The position numbers were made by a program, and so were the translations under genes. Below are positions 50,051 through 62,786 of a stretch of 64,000 nucleotides of DNA, piece by piece. Source of the DNA: Thamnaconus septentrionalis. Its lineage: Eukaryota; Chordata; Actinopteri; Tetraodontiformes; Monacanthidae. Below the pieces are notes generated by a model. That model was not told the origin of the DNA, made no database searches, and worked only from the letters and a program-made list of their open reading frames with translations. The stretch is from assembly GCA_009823395.1 (NCBI GenBank), contig CM020513.1:15489001-15553000 (forward strand), given 5' to 3'. Position 1 is the first letter of the stretch, and the number at the start of each line of letters is the position of its first letter.

Positions 50051-52760
50051 TCATTACTACCAGCAGCATTACTCCGAGACATCATTAGAGTCTCTGTCCA
50101 CTCCACTGAATATATAAGTGCTTACTCCTTTGGACATACTGTACATATCCCTGAGGTGGCCAGTGATGTCCCTCACATACATCCACACCACTTTAAAATA
50201 TAAGCTACACGCAGTGCCGATCGGTAATTTGGATTATGTATGATGTCACATGGGGTGCAGAGGAAATGCCACAGTGGGATTGTTTCCTGTGGGAGCAAAG
50301 GAAGTGCAGCAGATTAGAGAATGTCATTTCCTGGATGTCTCCAAAGACCACAGTGACCCCTACTGGACAGGTCAAATCTCTAAACTGCAAGTGACTGGGA
50401 GCCCGATGGCGGAAAGAGGAGAGAGAGCTGTGCCAGAGTCTTTCTGATTGTTTATCATCCTTCTTCAGAAGAAAAGCACCATCATGATGGACCATAATTA
50501 ATGTCATCATCTCAAGTTGCAGACTGGATATATGCAGGGAAACAAGAGTGAAAATTATTCATTTAAACAGCAAAGCATTCAAAATTAGTGCAAAGAGTGA
50601 TACAATTGTAGTTCACAATGTTCCTGAGAGACAAGAGAATTCTGAACTTTTAAAGAATGACAGTTTAACCACGGGGGGCATGTTGCTAAACGTCTGCAAT
50701 GTTTTTAACATTGCAGCGGTGTTGAGCGAATGTGTCACTTCATCCAGACTATCTCCCATAAGATTTTTCAGTTGAGTGACACGGCTTTAAAAATTGAAGT
50801 CGTCGAGCAGCTTGATCAAATCTGCTCTGGCTTGTCGCTTAGTGTGTAATTGTGGCATCTATCAGGGCGAAGACGAAAAGGAAACTGTTAGTGGAAGCCT
50901 CCCCCGTGGGAGGGCTAATGGATTTACAGTAGTGCCTGACAGATTTTCGAGGCCCTGCATGGTGTTTTTCAAATATGCATTTCTCTCATTTATTTTGAAA
51001 GTGGAAGCTCTGGCCTGGCAGTCGAGCATGAAATGAGTCAGATCTGTTTGTCATTCTGCTCGTCCACTCTTTCCCTGGTTTGAAATCTTGTGTTTTCAGA
51101 TTCAATTTGAGTTCTTTTAAAATAAATCGCTGTCACATAGTTTGTCTTATGAAGAAGAACCTGAGCGGCGTGATGTCTCTCTTGTCCGGCGCTGAGCAGA
51201 TGGCAGGAACGGGGACCCCGGCCTGCTACATCAGGGGTGTTAGTTTACACTCAACCCAGAGGGCTTGGCTGTAAGTTCACACAAATACACAAACACACAC
51301 ACAACATACCTGCTAAAAAACATGCTATGACGACTTTACATGATCATGATCATGAGTAATGCAGGCAGAACGACCGCCGGATACAAAGCTGCTGTGCTCA
51401 TCTTTCCGCACTGAGCGTAAAGTGAGCAACACGAAAGAAACTCCAAAACACTCATCATCTCACAAGCAAAGTGCCATCGGATAGCGACAGCATTATTCCC
51501 CCTGCAGGGTCTCTGAAAGGTTATGTCGCCACCTGACTGCAACAGAAAAAAAAAAAAAAAAAAAAACTTGCCACACGATCCCAGAAGTACCTGACTAATT
51601 GGGTTTATGTTTTTGAACAAAGACCATTTAGCAGAACCACTGACCACATAACAAACGTGGTGAAGGACATCGGTTGAAGAGGGCGACTATTAGCTGGTCT
51701 TCACGTCTAATGTTGTTCCCTGACCTCTGACCTCCCCATTGGCACCACCCACTGAGTGAGTGAGGGCGCTGCACTGGAGGCTCTTGTCTTTGAGCGGCGG
51801 CGCCTTTGGTGCGTGGGTCGTTCGCCTCCTTCCTGAGCGGCTGCACTAATGATCTCGGCGAAGCCAGGCGCCATTTCAAAAACATTTATTTCCTGTGTTC
51901 CTGAGTGGCACTTCAATCACTTCTTTTTCTGGATTTTTCCTTTTTGTGTGCAATTATTCAACATGATCTAAATTTAAATGTGCCCACTTCACGGCGTGAC
52001 AAGTCTGTCTTGAAAGAGGTCGGGTGCATCAGAATAACTTTCATTAGTTTTGACGCTTGGCTTATTTGAGAAAGCAGCAACCCGCTGAAGCCAGTCATCA
52101 CCGTCTTCCGTAGGGGGGAAAAAAGAAATAGAATAAAGCGCACGTCAGACATCAGCAACTCCATTTTGAAGAAGAATTTTTCCTTTTTTTTTAATTTTCC
52201 ATTCTGACATTTTAAGTGGCATACAAGGCAAAATTTTCTTTGCTGTCATCTTCCGTGCTGTACATGGTCTATCATGACAACTCTCATTTTAAAGCTGCGC
52301 CATCTCACCGTGATTGAACCCTAAACTGAGTCCTCTTGTCACCGCAGAGCGTGTGATTGCACTGCTGTTTGGGAGGCGTACTCCTCCCTTTAGGAAGAGC
52401 GGGAAAGGCATTTTTTCACAGACTCAGAGACGTTTACGTTTTATACGTTTTAACGTTTTTTGACCTGAAAGCTACATTTAATCATAAATGTCTTTTCTGT
52501 AATTTGCCAGCCTGCACCCCTCGATCAGAAGAGCGAGGCTAAATGAGACACTTTCATGAAGAACTGATGTAAGACACACTCCTAAGAAGAGAAGCACATC
52601 AAAGTAACAAAGATATTTAAGTAACTATATAACTTTTCTAAGTTTGAGCTTAAGTTTCGACATCTGATAGAAATATTCCAGATTGGTTTTGTACAACACT
52701 TAGTTAAGAGCAGTAGATCACTTCACAGCTGCTGACCTCTTCCTATGGTGCTCGATCCTG
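50051..52760. other. no confident gene; poly-A run
   Basis: Unique DNA with an A run at about 51,546-51,566. The plus-strand frame at 51,080-51,274 is GC-richer in its middle (MKKNLSGVMSLLSGAEQMAG) and is followed by a donor-like CT|GTAAGTTC, but no acceptor or family is recognised. A short palindrome, CATGATCATGATCATG, lies near 51,340-51,356. A CpG-richer patch lies at 51,790-51,870. Confidence 0.35.
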
Positions 52761-52823
52761 AAGAAAACTCTCTATGCTGATGATGCAGTGGTGTGTCTCT
52801 CTGTTTTGGCTGAAAAACAACAG
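52761..52823 (+). mobile_element. possible reverse-transcriptase scrap (YADD motif)
   Basis: A short open stretch reads KKTLYADDAVVCLSVLAEK. LYADDAV matches the shape of the RT catalytic motif (Y/F-A-D-D) of non-LTR elements. Neighbouring sequence gives no other RT block, so this is either a very decayed LINE or coincidence. Confidence 0.25.
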
Positions 52824-53689
52824 GTGTATTTAGCTTTTAATAGCACAAATTCAAATGAAAGAAATTAAAAAAAAAAAAAGAGTCAAAACATCTAAAACGT
52901 TTTTGTTTGTTTTTTGCATAATTACAATGCAAACATTCTTAAAGAATATATATAGAGGTCATATGACTTTGCTTGGTAAATTGATGAAGGAGACATTTGT
53001 AAGTACTACTTGAGGCATAAATGAGAAAAATATTGTATTAGATATCAGATTTGAAATGCGGCTATATATTGAGACAACCAATGAGTGGGACCCTCACCCT
53101 AATATAACAGGGCTTCAGCTTCCACCACATGACAGGTGCCCTGGGTTTAGCCAACAGAGAAACGTCCCACACATAGAAACATTCTTTACAGATCCCAGTG
53201 GTTCCATCCACCTATTATTGCACGGTACACTTTCCTCATGTCACACTGCAGCCCATCGGGTTTATTTTGTGACCTTTGGGGCCTTTTGACCCCTTTTTCA
53301 CTTGTAACAACTTTACTGTGTGGTTCTTTAAAGCGACTGGTCACATCCGACTTTATTGGAGAAACCTTGTAAACACGGATTCTATTTCCAGCCTGGTGTC
53401 TTACCGTGACAATTCTAGGCACTGCCTTTGAAAAAGTATTTTTCTTTTTCCTTTTAGATATTGAACAGCTCTCAAAATCGATTATCTTCGTACGAATACT
53501 GTTGTGTTTCTTGTTTTTTTTTTGTTGTATTTTTTGTAATTTATTCTGCTGGTCAGATCGGGTCGACAAATGTTCAGGAGGAAAACATGGTCTGTCAAAA
53601 AATTTCCTACCAGGAAAAAATTCTTCCTTGTGATCTCTCTGTCTTTATCTGCTTAACACTGCATCTTTTTTTCCTCCTTAAGTCACCAC
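52824..53689. other. no gene seen
   Basis: AT-rich unique DNA. The frame at 53,056-53,289 plus has no recognised domain; it could belong to the same decayed element as the YADD scrap, but nothing proves it. Confidence 0.4.
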
Positions 53690-54240
53690 ACATACCAGCG
53701 ATCATTTACCCGGAAGATTATTGCCCCTGTCTGCTCGTGATAAAAAGCTGTGATAAAATGAATACTCCGATAAAATGAATTAAATCCCCGATCGTTTCCT
53801 CCCCGAGCCTGCGAGTGGGGCCGCTATATTACCATGTTTATGCGGCGCCATCCCCCTGTAAACTCCGGTAAGCGAAAAAAAGAGGCACCCAGCCGATAAA
53901 ACACGCTGCCCTCCCCAGGCCCGAGTGTTTATGGGAATAAGAACAACAGGCTTTAAATCAGAGCTCAAGAGGGGCTGCAGAGCGGAGCGGCGCACCAGCT
54001 CACGTGCTGCGGTGCCCTCTGAAGAGTTCATTTGGCTCTGTTTAGTCTTTCTAATATTGGATGTGTGGCTTGGTTTTGTCTCATGAGGTTGAGGCCTCTG
54101 TGACTTTCATTCGCTCCTATCAACATGGGACTCCTGCTCATTTCAAGTCTCTCCACCTTAGCGGCCCATCGTGCTATTGTTGAAATCCCGCCGCCGAGAT
54201 GCTCTTCAGTCACACAAGGCTGTTTTTGATTACACATTTA
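53690..54240. other. conserved-element candidate
   Basis: Repeat-free and CpG-retaining, with GATAAAA and TTTATGG words repeated (GTGATAAAAAGCTG, CCGATAAAATG, CATGTTTATGCGG, GTGTTTATGGG), which fit CDX/HOX- or GATA-type sites. Two adjoining minus-strand frames (53,780-54,237) have no domain and no splice sites. Regulatory DNA is the better guess. Confidence 0.3.
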
Positions 54241-54682
54241 GTGGTTTCAGGCCAAGACTCTGTCAGTGTAAAAGGTTAAACATGTGTCTCATTTGTCGAG
54301 CATGTGACAAATGATTGCCCCACAGCATGTATTATATTGTACACATGGACATGGCACTGCAGTTATTCCCACCATCCCTCGCTGTTTGCCATGTTGACTT
54401 GTTTAAAAATTGCGATCCAGCCTCAGAGCAGCATTTGCCTCGAGGTGCAGAGGGAGGCAGTGTACGATTGTTCTTGCTTTGTTTTCTTTGTTGGGGTGGA
54501 GGGACTATCAATCAGTAGCGAGCGGGAAAAATAATAATAAATAATAATCTTACAGAGGGAGATGAAAAAGACTCTTTCTCTTTTCTACTGGACTAAAAAG
54601 GAAAGGTTTCCTGATTGAGTTAATAGATATAATAAAATGTAATGCTTTGACAATAAATAAATCAATAAATGCTTGAATTTGT

Positions 54683-54714
<32 letters not shown>

Positions 54715-57700
54715 CATAAAATATTCAGGTGAGATATCTTTGAAGATGGGAAACGGAAACAGATATTTAAACTGAGGTTGGCGAGCAGACAAGCGACTGC
54801 AAGCGCTAATGGATGGCACAGCTTATGTGACAATGGAACGACATATTCTGGAGAGAAATGACATCAATCATTATTATTTCCAGGACAATACTAAGCTTAA
54901 AGGGGCTCTTTTATAACAAAAACAAAAAAGACTTTTTTTTAGCTCTGACATTTTGAGTTACTGGCATGCCAACTAACACACCAACTTACGCCCGAATCAA
55001 GACCACCAAAATCAATTTATTAAATGTGGAAATAGCCTAGATGGGACCACTTTAATAGAATGATCAGAGTATAGAAAATGATTTCAGTCTGGTCCTCCAA
55101 ATCAGCACAACAACAGTGTTTTCAGTAACAGCTGCAGCTTTCATCCTCAGGGCATTGCTTTGTCTAAACTGCCTCTAAGCCCATCATACATCTACATTTA
55201 TTGGGAATCCACTGTGTGAGGAATAGTAATCAATACCTGCCCACTTGTATAAGATTAGGGGTTATGGTCCACTTCACATGTTTAGGGAATTTGCTAAATC
55301 CTGGCAAAGATTCATCTGTAAATTAGTCTCTCTGTGGATTGGCGACCATCGTGTTACCTCACACAGGGGCTTCAATCAAAGAGGGAGTAACAACCAAGAT
55401 AAAAAGAACAAGGGTCTTCAGCAGCTGCACAGGATTGTATTTATTTTATTTCTCTCTTTTATAAAGAGTGTAATTCAGTTAACATTTTGGTCTTCACTTG
55501 GGGGGGCTTCACAATCCAAAGTGTTTGAGCAGTCATCCAGGGCTGGCAGAGCCATGTTCAGTCTCATTACCACTTAACAGCCTTATTATAGTCCGGCTCC
55601 GAACCCTTAACATGACATCAGACGTGTTCCATTAAATTGTGACACCATGTACAAAGTTGTGGAAGCCATTAAACCACAGCGGTCAGGAACACAGATGTGA
55701 GACAAACCCCTTGGATGTTTTTTTTTTTTTTTTTTTCCACTTCCCCTTTCTCTCAAAGCTTCATTTAGAAAATTAGAGCTGCTCATGGTGATTGGGCAAA
55801 GCTTACCACTGAACACTTTCCCTGAGGGGAAGTCTTAACAGTAAGTGCGCTTCCCACATGATCATTAACCATAAACATCAAAGATTCTTGGCCCATTCGT
55901 TTCTGGTGTGGCAAAGCTAATAAGTCCTAATTAAAATCCTGCTCCGCACGGCCGTGATGGGTGACCTCTGGAATATGATGTCTGGATCATCACAGACAAT
56001 CTGCTCTTCTTGAAAGCTGCATGACCAGACAGTCTTCATTTTGTTTCTGTAAATCAACTGTGCATTATTACTGCCCCACTGGTGAACTGCATCCAGTGAT
56101 CAGTGGTGTTTTATCAAGAAGGACAAATTATTATTTCTTACAATTATCATTCCAGCTTCTGTGCCAAAATCTGATGCTAAAGAAGCGTAATGTTATTGAA
56201 CCACAAAGCCTGGTGTGATGGAGGTCTGTGGGGAAGTCTGAGCTCTGACCAACTTTCTTCTTCCTAAACATCAAACGTTGCCTCTTTCTGTAACCCCAGC
56301 ACACACCACTCTTGAACTTCCTTGCCTGCGGGCAACTTTAAAGGCCTCATAATATACTTCTGTGGAACTTTAGTCTCCGTCTACCAGCGGTGCAGCTTTG
56401 CAGGACTGATTATCCAAAAACTCCACAAATCTCCAGAAAACAACTTATTTAGCCTTCTGTTTACAGCCTCCCACGTGAAGATTTGTTGCACTTCCCACAT
56501 ATTCGGATTGGAAACAAATAAAGGCAGCTGCAAGGCGGTCTGAAGGTGTTTTCACGCCGTTTAGAGTGCAATCAAGCTCTGGGCAAGAGTGTGATTGTCT
56601 TGCACTAAAGCGTGCACGTGAACAACACCTTTAGACGGTCACCAAAAATCCTCTGCGGTCTGTTTGTGGTTTGAAGATGAGCCCATCTCACTCGGACACA
56701 AGGGGTCAACATCGCGTGTTGTTGGAGTAAACATCCTCCGTGGCCTACAGTGCTGTGCATGGTGCTATTTGGCTAATCTCTGTTTGCTGGATGCCACAAC
56801 GGCCAAAATTATGTGGCACAAATTCTGCAGTGTGGAATAGCATTACATGGCCTGAAAGAAAATCAACCTCTTCTTCCTTTCTATTACGGTGTAGTGAATT
56901 TTTTATAAAGAAATCACAAGTGTGTATTTTCCAGACTTCAACACTTCAACTGATCAGAAAGCAATGAGAGTGGGGCATTTACCTTGCTGATATGACCTTG
57001 TAATAATTCCTTGACAACAAAAAAAGAGTTTGGTTTGAAAACATCAAAAACGTTCATGTGTCGCAATTCAATTTAACTTTAACAATTCAAAATTTGAAGA
57101 AAAAAATCACGAACAAAGACTTGTAAATATGTGGCATCCTTCTCAGAGAGTGTGGTACTTCCTCCTCATTAAGGTCAAACCACACTGTTATCTGTTCCAT
57201 CCTCAGCTTTAGATTTTATTTTATTTTTCTCCAGAGGAACCTGTTAGAAAACGAGTCTTTTTGTCAGCTTATTAAAAAAGAAAAACTTGGTAGACGAGTG
57301 CAGATTTTCCCATAATACCTGAAAAGAACTGGGAAAAGTACACTATCCGGACTCCATACTAATTTCAGCCAAGCACCTCCTCAGCCCACACATCAGCTAT
57401 GCTTGTGTATACATTTTCTAACACAGGCAGGGAAGTACATTACGTGTCTGCTGTCAAAACCAACCTTTTTGCTTCATGATGCCGCTTTTATTTTATTCTT
57501 TCAAAGGACCTTTCAGAAACTTTTAGAGTGTCATTGGTTGTGGTTGGAGAGCGTCTCCACTCAGCGCTGCAGGAGGGAAGCACAGAGCATTCTCGAGGAG
57601 AGACACCACGCAGCTCCAGCTCGTAATCCCGCAAGCCAGTCAACTTCACACTGGCTTCCATTCCAGCTGCTTTCTGTCAGACTGGACATTCAGGAGGGAG

Positions 57701-58639
57701 GAAACAAGCCCACGCGCTACATACAATACATGACTGTGCTACACAACTCCCACACCACATATGACAAGGTGCAATATGGCCTTTTGTAACGTTTTTTCAC
57801 AAATCTTAGTTTTTAATATATTTTTTTTTGACAATATGAGGTTTTTTTTAGTGATTGCCTGACCTGACGATGGACCCACAAATCCATCTATTCTCCTTTT
57901 GAAAACCACATTTGCAAATCTGCTTTTTTTTCGCTCTGCATCCAGCGGCAAGTCAAAGAATGGGGAGTGGAGGGAAAAAACGCAACCCAATGCTTACTCG
58001 ACGTTTCTTTTATTAGGTTTCCTTCAAAATGTATCAGGGACACTTGGAATAGGAACAATGCCCCCGAGGGACTTCAAAACCATATATCAATAGCGGCCAT
58101 GGCATTTAAATGTCACGCCAGATTAGATACTTGCGTCATCATCACACTTAGAGCTCAACCTTGCACATTCCGCCATAAGCACAGGTCTCAACTGTGCTTT
58201 GTTGGGAGCAATGCCTTACGATCCCAGCAGAAAAGCCCCAGCGTGATCCGAAAAAAAAGCCCCCTGGAGGGCTCAGCAGTCACTGCACACCACCTCCAAT
58301 GCAAAGCTCCGACCCGCACCTTTTCTCTTCTCTGTCCTCTCTACCTTTTCCTCCTGGCAAATGATTCGAAGAGGGACGGATCATGTGGAGTCAAACCCCA
58401 GTTATCTGGCAGAGGATCACACAGATGGGCCAGACCGAGCCAGCTGAACCCACAGGCAGCTGGGAGTGATGATGCACAGGATGCTTCCTATCAACAGGAT
58501 GTGCTGTAGCGCAGAAGCTTCACAGGCTGACACACCAGACAGAGCTGCTGAAGGAGGGCCCGCAAAGAGACCAAAGAGGACAGGGCGAACAGAAATGGGA
58601 GCAGCCAGATCAAGAGGAGGGACCTCAATCTGCACTGAA
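54241..58639. other. no confident gene; homopolymers
   Basis: Unique DNA with a T run at 55,718-55,736. TTAAAGGGGCTC near 54,898 resembles a TTAA-type MITE terminus but has no partner. The 128- and 180-codon plus frames at 57,403-57,789 and 57,967-58,509 have no recognised domain or biased composition and are probably chance. No RNA gene recognised. Confidence 0.4.
54690..54714. repeat. short (TA)n tract
   Basis: A pure TA run of about 25 bases following a T run. Confidence 0.9.
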
Positions 58640-58807
58640 CGAGTGGAGAGTTGAAATCGGGAAATAAGGGAAGAAAGAGAAGTGAAGCAGGTTTGTAGGC
58701 CAACAAAGAAAAAAAAGGGAGAGAAGGAGGGAGGAAAAATAAGGTGGGATTATATAGAAAGAGCTTAGAGGGAGGAGGAGGGGGAAGAGGAGGAGGAGGA
58801 GGAAAGA
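58640..58807. repeat. polypurine tract with GGA repeats
   Basis: Almost purely purine on the plus strand, culminating in GGAGGAGGAGGGGGAAGAGG followed by further GGA units up to about 58,803. GGA repeats can fold into G-quadruplex-type structures and the strand asymmetry permits triplex formation. The Gly-rich frame across it is an artefact. Confidence 0.8.
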
Positions 58808-59251
58808 TAAGCTTTGTGGTGGGTTGTAAAGAGTTTCGAGGTGAAGTGAAGGAGATTGACAGCAAAATTAAATATACAAGAAGAGAAAGGCGGAATCTAA
58901 AGAGGGAAAGCGCAAATATATTTGGACTACAAAGGACTGAGGGTGATGTGTTTTTGCCCGATAATAATAAAAAAAATAAAGTGGTTTGGGGGAAACAGGG
59001 TTGGGGCTTGGTTCAGGGCAGATTGCTGTTGACGTTTCCATTTATTTCACCACTGGGTCACGCTGTTTGAAGTCTCCTACTTGTGCGTTACATAATGAGG
59101 CTTTAATGAAGCCAGCATATTCAGCTAACTGCAAATTAGAAAGCAGTCCTTACAAGTATTTATTTATTTATTTCAACGCTCGGGTGATTGTTTAAGAACT
59201 CTCGGGGTTGGCTTGTTTTTTTGTCTTTCTCCCCTTCCTCCTCTTGCACAG
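58808..59251. other. no gene seen; right end is a branch/pyrimidine-tract-like sequence
   Basis: Purine-rich then unique DNA. The last 45 bases form a strong pyrimidine tract (TTTTTTGTCTTTCTCCCCTT, then CCTCCTCTTGCACAG) that leads into the candidate exon. Confidence 0.4.
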
Positions 59252-59318
59252 AACCACCGCACACTCCGTCATGAAAGAAGTGTTGCAGCGCTGCAGCACA
59301 GACACGAACAGATGACAG
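59252..59318 (+). CDS. candidate 67-nt internal exon
   Basis: A near-ideal 3' splice site (long T/C tract, then TTGCACAG, with the AG at 59,250-59,251) is followed 67 bases later by a consensus donor, ATGACAG|GTAAAG. Only one of three frames is open through the whole segment, reading NHRTLRHERSVAALQHRHEQ then MTG. The exon length is not a multiple of three. The peptide is Arg/His/Gln-rich and helix-like; I recognise no family. No flanking exons on the plus strand were found. It could be a coding exon of a long gene spanning this region, a non-coding RNA exon, or a chance pairing of good splice sites. Confidence 0.35.
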
Positions 59319-60519
59319 GTAAAGTACGAGTAGCCGCAGAGAGGAGACTGCCCACTGGGCATGGCGCAGAACCACAGAGAATCATAGCTGGTGGTGACAG
59401 TCACTGAATCCAAGGAGCAAATCGCGATGAAATGCTCTTAATTTGCTCGATGGCGAGTCGTTTCTAATTCCTGCTCTTGTTTGGTTCGTCTTCACACATA
59501 TTTTTTTTCCCCAAAAAAACAAATCGGAGATGCAACCCGAGATTCCAGGGTTGTTTGTTTCCCTGCTTGTTTGTTAGTTTTCCATTAGGTGCAGTGTTGC
59601 AGTAAGTGTCATTCACAGCCGTGCAAAACCGCACCATGAAACCCTAATTTATTGAACACACGTCTAGTGGTAGCATTGCACAGTAGCGCCTCGAGGTCAC
59701 TGCCGCTGAAAGATTTCATATGTCTGCCTCCGGTATGATGGATTTCTGGAGAAATAATTATTTAACGTTGCTGAAAACAGTGGAGTGAGCACTACTGTGC
59801 AGACTGTGCTCGTTTTCAGCCGGTATGCTGAATGCAAGCGCTGACTGTTGGGTGAGCATTTGTTGCTGTTGAAATTCATGTCACCCCATCTATTTTTGGC
59901 TGCTTATCTGTGAGAATTAAAAGGAAACGTTGCATATCCCTCAAAAATGGGCCAGGAAATTCAAGGTACACCACCGGTAGCTAGATTAAACACTCTAATC
60001 CACCCTATAATCCACCCTTAAACACTTTAACAGGGAAGTATGGATTTTTTTCTTGCTTTCTCTTTTTTTTTTTTTTTACTTTTTTGGGGTAAAAAAAAAA
60101 AGCTGCTCTTGCAAAGTGTGAAGATGGAGTGTGTGGCCTTTACAACAAAATACACTTGGGTGGGATTCTTAGAAGGACCAACTAAAGTGGGAGGAAATAA
60201 TGTTTCCTAAATGTTGGAGAAAATACACCGTTATTTACATTTAGTGACAGGAGAGTTGCATTCAGACCCTAAAAAAAATAAAAAAATAAAAATAAATATG
60301 TGGTCTCTTGTGAGAATCCAGAAAATATTTGATGTAATTTAGGAGAGGAATCCACTGTTAATGTTGCTAATGATTTAGAAAGACAAAGTGCCAGGCACAG
60401 ACACACTCACTTACCGCTCAGGTAGGAGCCTTGTCTGGACTGCTGCCTTTGCACTGCTGTTTGATTTCCAGGGGTGGTGCCAAGGAAAACTAGGCAAAGC
60501 TACCTCTGCACGCAAATAA
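59319..60519. other. no gene seen; T/A runs
   Basis: Unique DNA with a T run near 60,063-60,079, an A run near 60,092-60,102 and A-rich words near 60,270-60,297. No recognised coding or RNA gene content. Confidence 0.45.
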
Positions 60520-60733
60520 ATTGACATGCAGCCAATCAACATCATCCTTCTGCATGATTTATTCTGATTACTATTAGTCTAATTGATTACCACCAAATCA
60601 CTGTGTGTATTGTTCTTCCAGTTAATGATGATGGCTGAATGGTGATAAATGAGGCACACATGAAATTCAAGGCATTTTTGGCATCATGTGTCTTTTTATT
60701 GGCAGGAAATTTGGATTGACATGCAACCAATCA
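60520..60733. repeat. duplicated sequence, copy A, bracketed by 19-bp direct repeats
   Basis: Bases 60,561-60,720 match 62,603-62,786 closely, sharing TCTAATTGATTACCACNAAAT, TCTTCCAGTTAATGATG and GGCTGAATRGTGATAAATGA, among others. Copy A lacks about 25 bases present in copy B. In addition ATTGACATGCARCCAATCA occurs at 60,520-60,538 and again at 60,715-60,733, bracketing copy A. No coding capacity. Origin is unknown: it may be a low-copy transposon, a local duplication or the remains of a longer tandem array. Confidence 0.75.
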
Positions 60734-62602
60734 GAGGAGCAAATCAGGCGGAATGGGATGAGCGACAATCAGCCCGGAGTCACCTTAAAGACAGCTCTGA
60801 TTGGCCGGGAAAACTCTTCTTGTCCTGCAAACCATCAGCTTGGCCCAGTGTGAAACAGTTGTTCCTCTACTATACAGAGTGGCAGCAGTTATTTACTGAG
60901 CCTTTCTTTTCTTTTGTTCTTCCTCTTTTTGTTTTTAATAAATTGATGTTGGGAGAAAATATAATTACTCTGCACTGTGCAACAGATAAATGGTTGTAGA
61001 CTGGTAATGTGATGACCAGAGATCTGTGTTATACAACATATTAAACCAACCAAGTCTGTTCCTGCTCCTGGTTGCAACCGCAGTTGTTTCAGTTTTGGCA
61101 ATAAACAGCGGCTGAATAAAACAAACAGCTACGTTGCAATTTTGCAATAACAAAAAAAGTTTATTTTATAAGTTAAATTCACTCACCATTTTTTGATGTT
61201 GACGTTGTAGATTTTATGAGTCTATGATGAGATGAGAAACTCTCTTGTCCCAAACAAATAGAAATTTATTTTTGGGCCAAAAGTGTCAAATACAGCTGAA
61301 CACAGTGAAAAAACTCTTTAAAAGTTTAAAATGCAAGGTAAGGGCGATAGTTGCTGCTCAGCAGGGGAATGTTATTATTGTGGATGAGGGGATGAACGAG
61401 AGTTGGTAGTGATTGTTTCGTAGTCGCTGAATCTGAACCATTTTCTGACTGCAGGAGTTGATATTCTAGGATGCGTGTTGGGTGGTTGAGGATCTTCATA
61501 CGATGATTTATGAATGTCAAGTCCAAGAAAGCGTGTTAAGCTAGAGTTTATTTTTGTCTCGTGTCCATGTGGTCACCTGACTTACTGTTCTATTTTGAAA
61601 TCAAACAATGTATTTATTTATTTGTTCATTCATTCATTCATTTCTTACAAGTTCCACTCGTAAAAAATGTGTTTTGTCAAACTGGACTCTCATGCTATGT
61701 CTAATTGTGCTTTCAGAGAAAGATTTCTCATCATGTTGGCACCATTTTAGTGTTTAGAGTTAAACAGTAACAGTAACAATAAATGCATTTTCTTCCTTTT
61801 TTGCTGCAGTTATCTCCACATTCAGTGTCATACATGGCATGTAAGATAAAATACACAGTTCATCTTCAAAGAACCCACAGATCTGCAGCATTACTCTCTA
61901 GATCAGTAAAGTCACTGCAAGTGACCTCATTTACATCCCGCTTTGATTAAAAATTTAATGTGATGACCACTGCTACCAGCTTGGATATGGATGTGGCATT
62001 AATGAGACTCTTTGGCCTTTTTCAGGCAGATATGCAGTGAAGAGCAGAAGCGGAAACTCTTCACTCCAAGAACCTCTTTGGCTGGTCCACTTTTTTTCCT
62101 CACTTGAGATTTTTTTTCATTAGTAAAAGAGCTGATCAAATCAAATACCATCACAAAAAATGGAGTCATGTGACAGCTGTTTATTTGACAGCGTCTTACC
62201 TGTGTCTGAGTGATGTAAGAGCAACAACAGATATGGAGAAGTGATGAGGAACCACAACATTCCTCTGGCTTATCACTGATAAAACTAATCTGAAAGCAAA
62301 TTCTGCTGATCTCACTTCATGATGTTTGCTACAGTGCAGTAGCGGTGTCACGATCTTCTGACGCAACCAGCGGAGAATTTTAGAGTCTGGTGTCATCCAT
62401 GTTCTCAGGCTCGCAGTTGATTTTACTTCCTGACTAATAGTTATGTTTTTTTCCTGCTTTCTCCGCTTCAGCTAACTCATGGGTGCAGCTACCTTGTTGT
62501 CTGGCAACAGAGGGAAACGTCCTGCTCACCTGTGCTTCCTCAGTTTTGTTCTCTGGAGATGTTTTTTAGTCACAACCCCACTTTATCCCTTTGAGGAATT
62601 TA
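60734..62602. other. no gene seen; ATTC/TTTA simple-repeat patch
   Basis: Unique AT-rich DNA with a mixed (TTTA)n-(TTCA)n patch at 61,612-61,645. Frames such as 60,688-60,999 plus have no recognised content. Confidence 0.45.
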
Positions 62603-62786
62603 TTTGGATTACTATTAATGTCTAATTGATTACCACAAAATGACTGTGTGTTTTCTTCTTCCAGTTAATGATGGTGGCTGAATAGTGATAAATGAGGTAC
62701 CATCCTTGTTCACCTGTATCTGCACACATGGAATTCAAGGTGTATTTTGCATCACGCATCTTTTCATTGACGGGAAATTTGGATAG
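62603..62786. repeat. duplicated sequence, copy B
   Basis: Direct-orientation match to 60,561-60,720. It is longer by about 25 bases (TACCATCCTTGTTCACCTGT and the bases after it, inserted after ATAAATGAGG). The 19-bp ATTGACATGCARCCAATCA flank is not found beside this copy. Confidence 0.75.

Noticed and set aside
57967..58509. 180-codon plus-strand frame, the longest in the window
   Set aside because: No domain, mixed composition, overlapping frames also open; length alone is within chance for 64 kb of six-frame search.
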